From JAFDVL01 sp043736395 (lineage in GTDB: Bacteria; Acidobacteriota; Blastocatellia; RBC074), in contig JAYTCQ010000259.1 in the NCBI GenBank assembly GCA_043736395.1, positions 1 to 15,002 on the forward strand: a DNA stretch of 15,002 nt, given 5' to 3'. A model generated the notes under the pieces. It had not been told where the DNA came from. It saw nothing but the letters and a program-made list of their open reading frames with translations, and ran no database searches. How positions within the stretch are numbered: position 1 is the first letter of the stretch; every line of letters starts with the position of its first letter. This document shows positions 8,201 through 14,136 of this stretch, piece after piece. A program made the position numbers and the translations under genes.

Positions 8201-8913
8201 ATCAGGTTGCCTGAAAAATCCACTTGATCCACTGAAACCTCGCGGCCTTCATAATTCAAAGTGTTTTTAAGCGCGGTAAATTTTGCCGCAATCGAAGCCA
8301 CTCCGGATTCGCGCACTGATTGAAACGTAGCCTGTAATTCCGGGGCTTCGATGCGTAATTTGTGTTGCTGGTCATTAAGATGAAACTTCCCTTTTTTTAT
8401 TTCACCAACCAAATTGTTGACGTCAAAAGTAATTCGGCTGGGAGCGCGTGGCGGAGCCTGATGCAATCCATCAAGATTGCTTTTACCGTTTTCATTAATC
8501 GAGACGATCATGTCCAGATTCTCTAATTCAAGCCGCTGAAACACGACATTACGCTTGAGATTTAATGCGTAAAGATCGGTGATCTGTATTATCACGACGG
8601 CCCGATCAACTGTCCCGATTAACTCCCCGGTCGCCAGATTATAAAACTTCACCTGACGCAAGGTAGCGGCACTCAGACTGTCGCCAAGCTCAAAACCGCC
8701 GACTTCAGCCCGAACGCCGTACTCCAGCAACGCTCCTTCTATTTGCTTCGCAATATATTTATTTAGCTTGTCGCTGCGGTAAAAATAAATCCCATAAATA
8801 CCGCCAGCCAGAAGTAACAGGACAATACTGAAGGCAACCCAAAAGTACCACCGTCTAAAAACAGATAAACGCCGATGAGGCGGAGTATTCGGAAATGACC
8901 CTTGCATGCTCAT
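2275..8913 (-). CDS. TamB-like periplasmic bridge fused to an Omp85 (BamA/TamA-type) outer-membrane barrel
   Basis: One 2212-residue frame joins two proteins that are normally separate. Residues 1-22 are cytosolic and basic, and about 23-45 form an inner-membrane anchor. From about 50 to 1150 runs a long repetitive beta-rich AsmA/TamB-like body of short strands rich in N, T, G and A. About 1150-1450 is the TamB C-terminal domain (DUF490), with VDARDAILIRNEQ and the ending SEPQLARAEILSLVTTGR. About 1500-1830 gives roughly four POTRA repeats (endings such as FNVTEGPRSSV and YEISEGPRVVV). About 1835-2212 is an Omp85 barrel with the loop-6 signature TTLRGF (R2089-G2090-F2091) and a terminal phenylalanine (GQSF), the usual beta-signal end. 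TamB proteins bridge the two membranes; Omp85 proteins insert outer-membrane proteins. The chain would therefore be anchored in both membranes. The only cysteines I found are C1552 and C1557 in POTRA 1. The start could be the ATG at 8913 or the one two codons later; neither has a clear Shine-Dalgarno sequence. Confidence 0.93.
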   Translation of the reverse strand: MSMQGSFPNTPPHRRLSVFRRWYFWVAFSIVLLLLAGGIYGIYFYRSDKLNKYIAKQIEGALLEYGVRAEVGGFELGDSLSAATLRQVKFYNLATGELIGTVDRAVVIIQITDLYALNLKRNVVFQRLELENLDMIVSINENGKSNLDGLHQAPPRAPSRITFDVNNLVGEIKKGKFHLNDQQHKLRIEAPELQATFQSVRESGVASIAAKFTALKNTLNYEGREVSVDQVDFSGNLMDAGATIEQAVLHSPLGTITANGKIEDWQALRYQFDTKMNVELDELTRVVAPATKINGTADFTGQITGEGANYQVAGQAQSPDFTAAGLHFRAAQIQKFQLTPKENSFLLTAQNLTTRNITGREFQATSLSVPNAQITINTSNNSTRIDARQANLSQLKLPTTPAEVNGLNLQNLTAKISNGAVQLESDARMSNASAQNIKVGATTGKLVLTPAIFSLGNFKTTIFGGAVNGTVAVNYKGGASNLKANFASLQTKEVVNTFAVKNVPLAGTIDGTTDINWPGLNAKIFSGNVSAHFTGQTTKIPAGDIPVNGDVVAQVQHGNFNFSQLQLNTDATTITAQGALAQNGQSNLNLTLASTNAEQLLTIAGAVEPLQAIINEYKPTLYGDFNFTGTLTGELANPAIAGNLQAANFGLQNEQIGSLSGQLLFSPTEIRFEDAVLTAKNGGTVNLSYVAPRASTATSGTLNGTFTRINLEELFKVSGVKFDPKLLTGELTGEAQLTGLPASPEGAVTANLQNGTVAGQVAEQATARIIFDSQTARMERVELRLAQGKISASGDYNFKTKNFQVAGQADQISLANLIEAFEVKDTTVTGTANATFKASGKSDDLDQLQVELTAKSNQMTVNGRETGALELTARTATNGRIEAQLTTNITGNTQPFTASIELRQPGRPIQITSDLNNFELIPFLKIFAPDVADSIAGNVTGMLRVSGPLFDAKDEFSLDRLRGDLTLNKVELNVSGNPINIATPLIVVLEDSQLRLQPTQITGTGTNLTLGGTIGLKGEAAMSFVLDGRVNLSDFRLNPDYFADGLIVIDARIGGTTNQPNLTGQATLQNLSFTALDSPVNFEGGNGRVVFASNRVTLENFTANANDGTLEIKGNATLNGLRPSAWQFDASARDVNILYAGARANANATLVLNGTPDSQTLSGNVNLPLVEYTRNFGIDSALGSSGSINFGGFGGDLTSTNAGGANSFFPPMNLNIKVDARDAILIRNEQVNTVASAVLTIGGTLDEPDPTGRISFEGGTITFRKQRYDITAGTLDLGGGAGASPTINLLAEGTVSGFQVSLGFTGPIDNLDVTLTSEPQLARAEILSLVTTGRTETGALTSNDLVRSGVGSAASLLAQEFISKPLQGETEKLLGLNLFQIDPVLRPNANPAARLTIGRQIAQGLSFTYSTNLAAEQDQTALLEYNLTSKFSALASFTQGGSSTSQGVNGNDFTIEIRGRKRFALGADKAILKAAADRPAIIKPNITPRKLPSAAVTLNKPEEIKISEKQLPELLPVIREGYSRALTRLGERNLTNYLQEQGYFFAEVTSRCQPENCVGPDLGIAYDVVPGDRYELSTIRLTGTEEIGIGDVSGELQSQSSSLFGNVPYLKTLPIIGGLARGITSNDRLRNDSEIIRRRLIDLGFRSARVEARRAINPETNDLVIIFNVTEGPRSSVTQIEFKGNTVLTSTELSRAIPQKQGTTFSPTDIRAGATQIRQLYTQRGYLESKTTIALTDLPNDQVQLMYEISEGPRVVVGEIALNGLNISRTEAVRRFLDFKTGDVLTSQSLRRTQRDLYATGAFSEVDIRQVATTGAANSDRRVEVNFTEAKPLLLVYGLGYSTDEGPRALAQLTHTNLFGRVNAASLKLRISRREQLAQLQYTDLRFLGSKWSTTASAFYNRNADLRGFIRKTVDNKNNQTSGTTFGINRFASYLQAERKLNDQTSIRFRYNFETAKLFNLQNIPSLEVTRNEKAIRLGFFSAGFSRDTRDSAINPTKGQLFSADHSLAAKVFGGNESFNKFYSNYQFYRKLPSSLPLVKNSVFAFSSRVGLAASFKISDRDGDGKITEPEQRLPISERFFSGGATTLRGFQFEQAGPQGILEPRNANELPTLVPIGGDALAVFNFELRYPLSKSFTLVPFYDVGNVFRKVGDFKFSGMTNTVGVGLRFNTPVGPIGVDYGYLLNPPSFVTATGGVLRQRQGIIHIRFGQSF

Positions 8914-9021
8914 TAATAGTGCAATTTATATGCAAGAAATTTTGTTGGGATTTTTGGGTAGAAACGTACGCTCAGAATACATTAAATACACTTTTCCGCG
9001 TACGCTCACTGTACAAAGCTT
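8914..9021 (-). promoter_or_regulatory. Leader of the TamB-Omp85 gene (promoter expected, weakly supported)
   Basis: These 108 bases separate palindromic element 2 from the start of the fusion gene. Read on the coding strand, a TATAAA lies about 15 bases before the ATG, and several AT-rich -10-like strings lie further up (near 8980-8995), but I see no convincing -35 partner and no Shine-Dalgarno sequence. A promoter probably lies here because the upstream gene seems to end at the palindrome. No small gene is visible: the 73-codon frame crossing it is made of repeat sequence. Confidence 0.3.
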
Positions 9022-9157
9022 TACTGGGAACGCCCGCATCCTGCGGGCGAGGGTACGATAGGCGTCCCCGCCTGTCGACATTAATGAAGGTCACACTTTT
9101 CAGCGCAGGTAATTTGCTCGCCAAGGCTCGCCCGCAGGATGCGGGGCGCTCCCAGTA
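9022..9157. repeat. Palindromic intergenic element 2 (chimeric REP-like element)
   Basis: The outer arms 9022-9051 and 9127-9157 are near-perfect reverse complements (one substitution and one extra G). Each folds on itself: the left arm has CGCCCGCA-TCC-TGCGGGCG at 9031-9049. Directly inside the left arm, 9052-9079 repeats the arm of element 1 (GGTACGATAGG...CTGTCGAC), and 9097-9126 repeats the element 1 spacer. The element 1-type right arm is missing and the CTGGGA-type arm stands in its place, so the element is a mosaic of two families. Its right end lies 8 bases past the TAA (9166-9168) of the lytic transglycosylase gene, so it would form at the 3' end of that mRNA. Confidence 0.85.
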
Positions 9158-9165
9158 GTTCCCGG

Positions 9166-11532
9166 TTACCGATATAACGCCTGATACGCCCACAGATTGT
9201 TCATCACCTTATACACATAATCTTTCGTCTCGCGCTTTCCGACTTCGATGACGTGGCGGTCGACGTCGGTAGATTTGCTGCGAGCGACCCAGCGGCGCAC
9301 GGATTGTTCACTGCCGTTGTAGGCGGCGGCGACGTTGGCGGGATGTTTCAGTTCATCGAAAAGATTTTTCATGTACTGCGAACCAATCAAAATCGCCTGA
9401 TTCGGATTGTATAAATCGTCCTGCTCAAAATCGTTAAGATTCAATTGTTTCGCAATCTCCGACGAGGTCGAAGAGATGAATTGCAGCAAGCCACGGGCGG
9501 CGGCAGGACTTTTCACTTTCGCATCAAAACGACTTTCCTGTCGTGCGATTGAATGCACGAAAAATGGATTTACGTTGCGCGGTACGGCGTGTTTGTTTAG
9601 CACATCGTGATATGGATTCGGGTACATTAATTCTGCCGTCGCGCGTGGCATCAGCTCCGGTCGGTAATCATCGGGCACACCGTTGAATTGCGGTTCGATA
9701 AAATTTAAAGCGCGTGCGGCATTGTCTCCGCGTTCAAAATAAACAGCGAGTGAATAGGGATCACTGACCAATCCTGACGCGGCTAGAGCAGGCGCGCCTT
9801 CGTCGTACAACCCTAAAAATAAGAATTCATTGGCGAGCGTTCTGAGATCGTTTCCGGTGGCGGCTGGCTCTTGATCGCCAAGCGGATTCAGGCGTCCAGC
9901 CGGAGTTAGCGTATACACCGGAATGCGTCCATAGCCCGGTAATTTCGCATAAGCCGTCCGCAAAATATTCAGCATTTCATTGCGCGTCGCGTCATCCGAA
10001 ACCAATCGCAAAGCCTGATTCGCAGATGTCTTGGCAGTGAGCGCAATACCGGTTTTATTGGCTTCACGGGCAGCGGTGATGAATCCCGCAAGTTTGGTTG
10101 CGACGATTCGGTTAGCGCGTTGATTCCCTGCCAGAGCCTGTAAACGGGCTGTCGCCCTTTGCCCGTAATATCCGGTCGCTCCGTTGCGGCCTTCCGGAAA
10201 TGTCAGGTATTCGTTGACGGCTTCGTCGAAGCGTCCGAGCTGTTCCAGGCAATACGCACGGAGGAAATTTACTTCGGTAACATTGGTTCCGGCGACTAAT
10301 CCACGCGCGCCTAAATTGCGCATCCGCAGCGCTGTCAAATCCGCTAATGCCGAAGCAAAATCATTTTGTGAAAGATGAATTCGCGCCTGCTGAAATAATC
10401 CTGTGACCTGAATAAATGGATCGCGAGTTTCGGTTTGCGTGCGCCGCGCCCAGTCCAGCGCTTCCGTTAATTTTCCCACTGCGCGTAATGAATCAATCGC
10501 ATTCAAATAGGCGTAGCCGAAAAATTTACTGCGCGGGAAGAGCTGAATAAATTCGCTGTATCGCGCGACGGCTTTGTCGGCTTCATTCAAGTATTGATAG
10601 CAATGCCCGACGTAATAAAATCCCTGTTCGCCCTCCTCTGAACGCGGCGCAATGTCGTACGCCATTTGAAAATATTTCGCGGCATCACGAAAGTTATCTT
10701 CCCACTGATAACCGCGTCCGGTTTCATACGCAGCCTCGGCGCGACTGGTGCTGGTCGGATTGTTATTGATGATAGAAAGCCAATGGGGGCGGGCTTCAGC
10801 GAAGGCTCGATTAAATTGCAAGACGCGTGCGCGGCGCAAATGTTCGAGTTCAGAAATCGTAATTTTCGCTTCAAGATCAATTTTATCCAGCCCGATAATT
10901 GCGCGTAAACTGGCGTCGTCCTTGCCTCCGTTAATCAGCGATTCAAAGGTCGAACGCGCTACCGAATTTTGCTTCATCGCAAATTGCGCTTCACCGATTC
11001 GCGCCGTACTTTCACGTGCGAACGAACCGGACAATCCGCTGATTGGTTGCAAAGTCGCAATGGCAGCGGCGTAATTTCCATTTTGAAAATGGCTGGTTCC
11101 TAATCGTTTTCGTGCGGCCTCGGCATTCAACTGCGCAGGAAATTTCCCTACGAGCTGTGCCAAATAATTTTGCTCACCCTTAAAGTCCCGCGCGTCTCTG
11201 GAAATTTCAGCCAAATGTCCCAACGCATAGCCTGCAAAAATCGAATTGCGCGAAATTATTTTTTGATAGGCAGGTGTTGCATCTTTGCCATTGCCCTGGC
11301 GATCCAAAATACGCGCTAATAAATAATCATAATTATTTTTGACGAAGGATTGCGAATGCCTGATCTGGAGTTCACGCAGAATTTTTTCAGCCGAAGCCAG
11401 ATCATTGCGATCCATCGCAGCACGAAGCTCCGCGTGCCGCTGCGCCGTAATCGGCGTTTGCGCCTCGCAGGAGGAAACATAACTGAAGGTGAAAATGAAA
11501 ATGATGAGTAAAATAAAAGTTCGAATTGTCAT
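9166..11532 (-). CDS. slt: Lytic murein transglycosylase (Slt family), putative lipoprotein
   Basis: A 788-residue enzyme expected to cleave the beta-1,4 bond between N-acetylmuramic acid and N-acetylglucosamine in peptidoglycan, leaving 1,6-anhydro ends. Residues 1-21 are a hydrophobic export signal ending in VSSC, a fair lipobox with C22 as the lipidated residue and E23 next, so it may be membrane-tethered in the periplasm. About 28-640 is a long helical, TPR-like superhelix as in Slt70 (for example YQKIISRNSIFAGYALGHLA and ARYSEFIQLFPRSKFFGYAY). About 650-775 is the SLT domain: ARQESRFD holds the catalytic glutamate E666, followed by ARGLLQF and AAYNGS. All key motifs are intact. The length is a little above E. 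coli Slt70. The ATG at 11532 has no clear Shine-Dalgarno sequence; a tandem heptamer occupies that position. It is flanked on both sides by palindromic elements. Confidence 0.93.
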   Translation of the reverse strand: MTIRTFILLIIFIFTFSYVSSCEAQTPITAQRHAELRAAMDRNDLASAEKILRELQIRHSQSFVKNNYDYLLARILDRQGNGKDATPAYQKIISRNSIFAGYALGHLAEISRDARDFKGEQNYLAQLVGKFPAQLNAEAARKRLGTSHFQNGNYAAAIATLQPISGLSGSFARESTARIGEAQFAMKQNSVARSTFESLINGGKDDASLRAIIGLDKIDLEAKITISELEHLRRARVLQFNRAFAEARPHWLSIINNNPTSTSRAEAAYETGRGYQWEDNFRDAAKYFQMAYDIAPRSEEGEQGFYYVGHCYQYLNEADKAVARYSEFIQLFPRSKFFGYAYLNAIDSLRAVGKLTEALDWARRTQTETRDPFIQVTGLFQQARIHLSQNDFASALADLTALRMRNLGARGLVAGTNVTEVNFLRAYCLEQLGRFDEAVNEYLTFPEGRNGATGYYGQRATARLQALAGNQRANRIVATKLAGFITAAREANKTGIALTAKTSANQALRLVSDDATRNEMLNILRTAYAKLPGYGRIPVYTLTPAGRLNPLGDQEPAATGNDLRTLANEFLFLGLYDEGAPALAASGLVSDPYSLAVYFERGDNAARALNFIEPQFNGVPDDYRPELMPRATAELMYPNPYHDVLNKHAVPRNVNPFFVHSIARQESRFDAKVKSPAAARGLLQFISSTSSEIAKQLNLNDFEQDDLYNPNQAILIGSQYMKNLFDELKHPANVAAAYNGSEQSVRRWVARSKSTDVDRHVIEVGKRETKDYVYKVMNNLWAYQALYR

Positions 11533-11533
11533 T

Positions 11534-11547
11534 TGGTAATTGGTAAT
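11534..11547. repeat. Tandem heptamer TGGTAAT x2 directly before the slt start
   Basis: Two exact copies of TGGTAAT (11534-11540 and 11541-11547) lie immediately upstream of the slt ATG. On the coding strand this reads ATTACCA twice, exactly where a ribosome binding site would be expected. It is a short direct repeat with slippage potential. A regulatory meaning is not shown. Confidence 0.7.
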
Positions 11548-11616
11548 AAACGCTCGATTGAGGGCAGGTTTATTAAATCACAGGATGAGCGAAACAAAAA
11601 ATGAAACGCGAAGCGG

Positions 11617-11761
11617 CTGGGAACGCCAGCATCCTGCTGGCCGCGTTTGCCAGCGAAGCGAAGCAAACGCGCCGTGCGAAGGGATTTCCTGAAGATAAAG
11701 TCATGGTACGCGAGCGGCGTTGCACGCGCTCGCGCGGCCAGCAGGACGCTGGCGTTCCCAG
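11617..11761. repeat. Palindromic intergenic element 3 with two internal hairpins
   Basis: The outer arms 11617-11645 and 11733-11761 are reverse complements with one mismatch over 29 bases. The left arm folds as GCCAGCA-TCC-TGCTGGC (11625-11641). Two more perfect hairpins lie inside: GCGTTTGC/GCAAACGC (11643-11650 with 11663-11670) and GCGAGCG/CGCTCGC (11710-11716 with 11727-11733). The single strand could thus fold into a branched shape. The arm begins CTGGGAACGCC like element 2 and differs from it in paired stem positions. It ends three bases from the stop codon of the VWA gene (11765-11767), so it forms the 3' end of that transcript. No transposase or target duplication is visible. The remaining gap down to the slt start (11533-11616) holds only the TGGTAAT repeat and AT-rich sequence. 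Confidence 0.85.
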
Positions 11762-11764
11762 TGC

Positions 11765-13141
11765 TCATCGCACGCGCCGCGTCTTCCCGTTCATAAAATC
11801 CATCATCACGTATTCGCCTAATTTATTGCACGTCGTGAAGTACGCCTTGCCTTGTCCGATCTCGGTTAATTTCTTCACGAATTCGACAAGATAATAATCG
11901 TCCGTCAACATAAACGTATTGATCATGATACCGGATTTACGGCACGCGGCGGCTTCGGCGAGAGTTGCGTCAATGATGACCGGATCAAGCCCCATGGAAT
12001 TTTTGTACAGCCTGCGTCCTGTGCTTTCGCCTTTTTTGCGGCTCAAACTAAACGCGTCACCTTCGACAAATAACGCGGAAGGTTTGCCGTCTGTAATCAT
12101 AATAATCTGCCGCATATCCTTGCGCTGCGCCATTAACATTCGACGCGCCAGCTTTAATCCTTCGCACGTATTCGTGTGGTACGGGCCAACTTTCACGCTG
12201 CCTAATTTCGACAACGGAACTTCTTCAGCGGAGTCGTGAAACAACATCAGCTTCAAACTGTCACCGGGATATTGCGTGCGGATTAGATGTGATAATGCCA
12301 GGGCTACGCGCTTGGCCGGAGTGAAACGATCTTCGCCATAAAGAATCATTGAGTGCGAACAATCCAGCATCACGACGGTTGCGCACGAAGATTGATACTC
12401 CGATTGCTGCACCATCAAATCGGAATATTCAAGGTTAAGCGGCAGTCCCAAACCTTCGCGCCCAATCGCATTCATCAGCGTTGCGCCGACATCAAGGTTG
12501 ATCGTATCGCCGAATTCATAAGGCTTTGATGATTCGTGGGCTTCGATTCCAGTGGAGAGAAATTTTGTATCGTGACGACCAAACGAAGCTTTGCCTAAAC
12601 TTCCCATCAAATGCTTGAGCGTTTTGAATCCTAAAAAATCCAAGCCTTTATCCGTGACTTCAAATTTGATGCGGACGTTTTTGTAATCTTCAACTTCGCC
12701 TTGTTCCTGTAAATTTTTAAAATTCGCGCGATCAGTTTCACCGTCACCTTCATCGCCCATTTCGATGCCTTCTTCGGCTTCAACTTTTAAGTAGCCTTCG
12801 TCAATCAGACGTTGAATCAACTTATCAATTAACTTTTCCACCTGATCGTTGAGCGGATTTCCTTCGTAATCGAAGAGCTGATTAAATTGCTCCTGATCGA
12901 GCAAACCGGAATTTTTCAGCGCATCCCGAATCGCATCACGGAGCGCCTGCATCGGGTCCTTGGAAGATTTTTTCTCTTCATCAAAATCATCCCAACCACG
13001 CTGCCAGCGGCGCATATTTTGTTCCATTTGTTCATTGAACCCACTCTCCAACAAGAAGTCAGAAAGCGCATCCATCAAATCCTGCAAGCTCAGGTCGTCC
13101 CAATCTTCGGGCGACCATTTGGAATATTTTGTAAAACGCAT
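11765..13141 (-). CDS. von Willebrand factor A domain protein with intact MIDAS (COG4867-like)
   Basis: A 458-residue cytosolic protein with no signal or membrane segment. Residues 1-200 are acidic and helical (for example DWDDLSLQDLMDALSDFL). About 253-440 is a VWA domain. Its metal-binding MIDAS motif is complete: D260-x-S262-x-S264 in VVMLDCSHSM, T325 in YHTNTCEG, and D351 in IMITDGKP. The layout resembles the uncharacterised VWA family I know as COG4867, related to the ChlD/CoxE-type proteins that usually work with a MoxR or Mg-chelatase-like AAA+ ATPase in a metal-dependent complex. No such ATPase gene is adjacent here; the nearest ATPase gene, at 930-2111, is of another AAA group. The ATG lies four bases after the stop of the upstream gene, and its GAGGA ribosome site is formed by the last codons of that gene, so translation is probably coupled. 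The substrate is unknown. Confidence 0.88.
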   Translation of the reverse strand: MRFTKYSKWSPEDWDDLSLQDLMDALSDFLLESGFNEQMEQNMRRWQRGWDDFDEEKKSSKDPMQALRDAIRDALKNSGLLDQEQFNQLFDYEGNPLNDQVEKLIDKLIQRLIDEGYLKVEAEEGIEMGDEGDGETDRANFKNLQEQGEVEDYKNVRIKFEVTDKGLDFLGFKTLKHLMGSLGKASFGRHDTKFLSTGIEAHESSKPYEFGDTINLDVGATLMNAIGREGLGLPLNLEYSDLMVQQSEYQSSCATVVMLDCSHSMILYGEDRFTPAKRVALALSHLIRTQYPGDSLKLMLFHDSAEEVPLSKLGSVKVGPYHTNTCEGLKLARRMLMAQRKDMRQIIMITDGKPSALFVEGDAFSLSRKKGESTGRRLYKNSMGLDPVIIDATLAEAAACRKSGIMINTFMLTDDYYLVEFVKKLTEIGQGKAYFTTCNKLGEYVMMDFMNGKTRRVR

Positions 13142-13160
13142 AAAATTAATTCCTCAAAGC
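13142..13160 (-). promoter_or_regulatory. Ribosome binding site of the VWA gene inside the end of the upstream gene
   Basis: On the coding strand GAGGA lies about ten bases before the VWA ATG (13141). It overlaps the last sense codons (LRN) and precedes the TAA (13146-13148) of the phosphatase-family gene. A site placed across the stop of the upstream gene is a standard arrangement for coupled translation. Confidence 0.65.
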
Positions 13161-14090
13161 CAAATCTATGATTAAGGGTAAATGATCCGAACCGATATTG
13201 CTACCGGTTCGACAATTCAAGACTTCAAATTCAGAGCTGACCAAACAATGATCAATCGGAATCATCAATGGAGAAAACCACGTTGGCCAAGTCGGTAAAA
13301 TTCCGAACCCATTACGCACAGAAGTCATTCCACTTTCGTTTTCAAGCTTGGAAAAATAAGGCGACCAAATAGAAACATTTAGATCACCCATTATTATTTT
13401 CGGCATAGCGATACTCTTTGACACTGCTGTCAGCGTCTCGAATTGCAGGTTCCTGCCTGACAGCCCTTTCCCGCTTTTCGGAGTTGACGGATGCAGGCTG
13501 AACAACGTGATGGATTTATTTTTGTATTCCAGAGTGCTGAGAATCGGAGGAAATTGATTACGTCGCTTGTCTTCTACTTCCGGCACGATTGGCAACTTAC
13601 TAAAAAGCAAAATCCAATCTTTTTCTGTTTGAATCGCAAACGTTCGGTAAGCATAATCGCTGTTTAGTACTTGCAAAGCCTCTCGCCATCCTGCTGAAGC
13701 TTCCTGCGTAATTAGCACGTCAGGATTTTCCATTCGTACAAGCCTTAGAAATCCATCATAGTTTTTATTGCCATGATAGACATTCGAAAGCATCAACCTG
13801 AAATCATATTTTTCACTTTTCTTGTGATTTGAAAAACTGAGGTGAGGAAAAATAATAACAGCATTGAGCGCAAAAAATAACGCACTGAAAATTACCCATC
13901 GCCAAGATCGTAACCAAGAAAAGCCTGGTAAAAAAAGAAAAGCGATTACGAAATATTGAATTCGGAAATGTGAAGCTAATTCACCGTATCGTTGCCACGC
14001 GCCAAATAATCCTAGCAGACTAAAAAGCGCATTTCCCAGGAAGCCAACGATTAATAATTTTTTCCAGTTGGATTTTTTGGTGAGCCACAT
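13146..14090 (-). CDS. Membrane-anchored endonuclease/exonuclease/phosphatase family protein (YafD-like)
   Basis: A 314-residue protein from the ATG at 14090. The N-terminus is basic (MWLTKKSNWKK), followed by about three membrane helices (roughly 11-32, 44-58 and 63-82), then a metal-dependent phosphodiesterase domain. Family residues are present in order: N103 (LSNVYHGN), E130 (PDVLITQEAS), H200 (LFSLHPS), D236 and N238 (IIMGDLN), D280-H281 (IPIDH) and S301-D302-H303 (GSDHLPL). The fold serves nucleases, lipid phosphatases and sphingomyelinases alike, so the substrate cannot be told. The membrane anchor resembles YafD-type proteins. The catalytic domain should face the side reached after the third helix, probably the periplasm. 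A longer reading from a TTG at 14162 would overlap the dehydrogenase gene and add an unlikely arginine-rich leader, so I prefer the internal ATG, although no strong Shine-Dalgarno sequence precedes it. It ends four bases before the VWA gene. Confidence 0.88.
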   Translation of the reverse strand: MWLTKKSNWKKLLIVGFLGNALFSLLGLFGAWQRYGELASHFRIQYFVIAFLFLPGFSWLRSWRWVIFSALFFALNAVIIFPHLSFSNHKKSEKYDFRLMLSNVYHGNKNYDGFLRLVRMENPDVLITQEASAGWREALQVLNSDYAYRTFAIQTEKDWILLFSKLPIVPEVEDKRRNQFPPILSTLEYKNKSITLFSLHPSTPKSGKGLSGRNLQFETLTAVSKSIAMPKIIMGDLNVSIWSPYFSKLENESGMTSVRNGFGILPTWPTWFSPLMIPIDHCLVSSEFEVLNCRTGSNIGSDHLPLIIDLALRN

Positions 14091-14136
14091 AAATATTTTT
14101 GCTGGCTGAACTCTGGAAGAATTTCTTAGTACTGCA

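Noticed and set aside
8972..9193. A 73-codon minus-strand frame (and a plus-strand one) across palindromic element 2
   Set aside because: Its sequence is a translation of the palindrome itself (strings such as PQDAGVPS on both strands) and it overlaps the end of slt.
11529..11894. Frames of 79 and 97 codons across palindromic element 3
   Set aside because: Both translate the repeat (GQQDAGVPS appears on both strands because of the inverted repeat) and overlap known gene ends.
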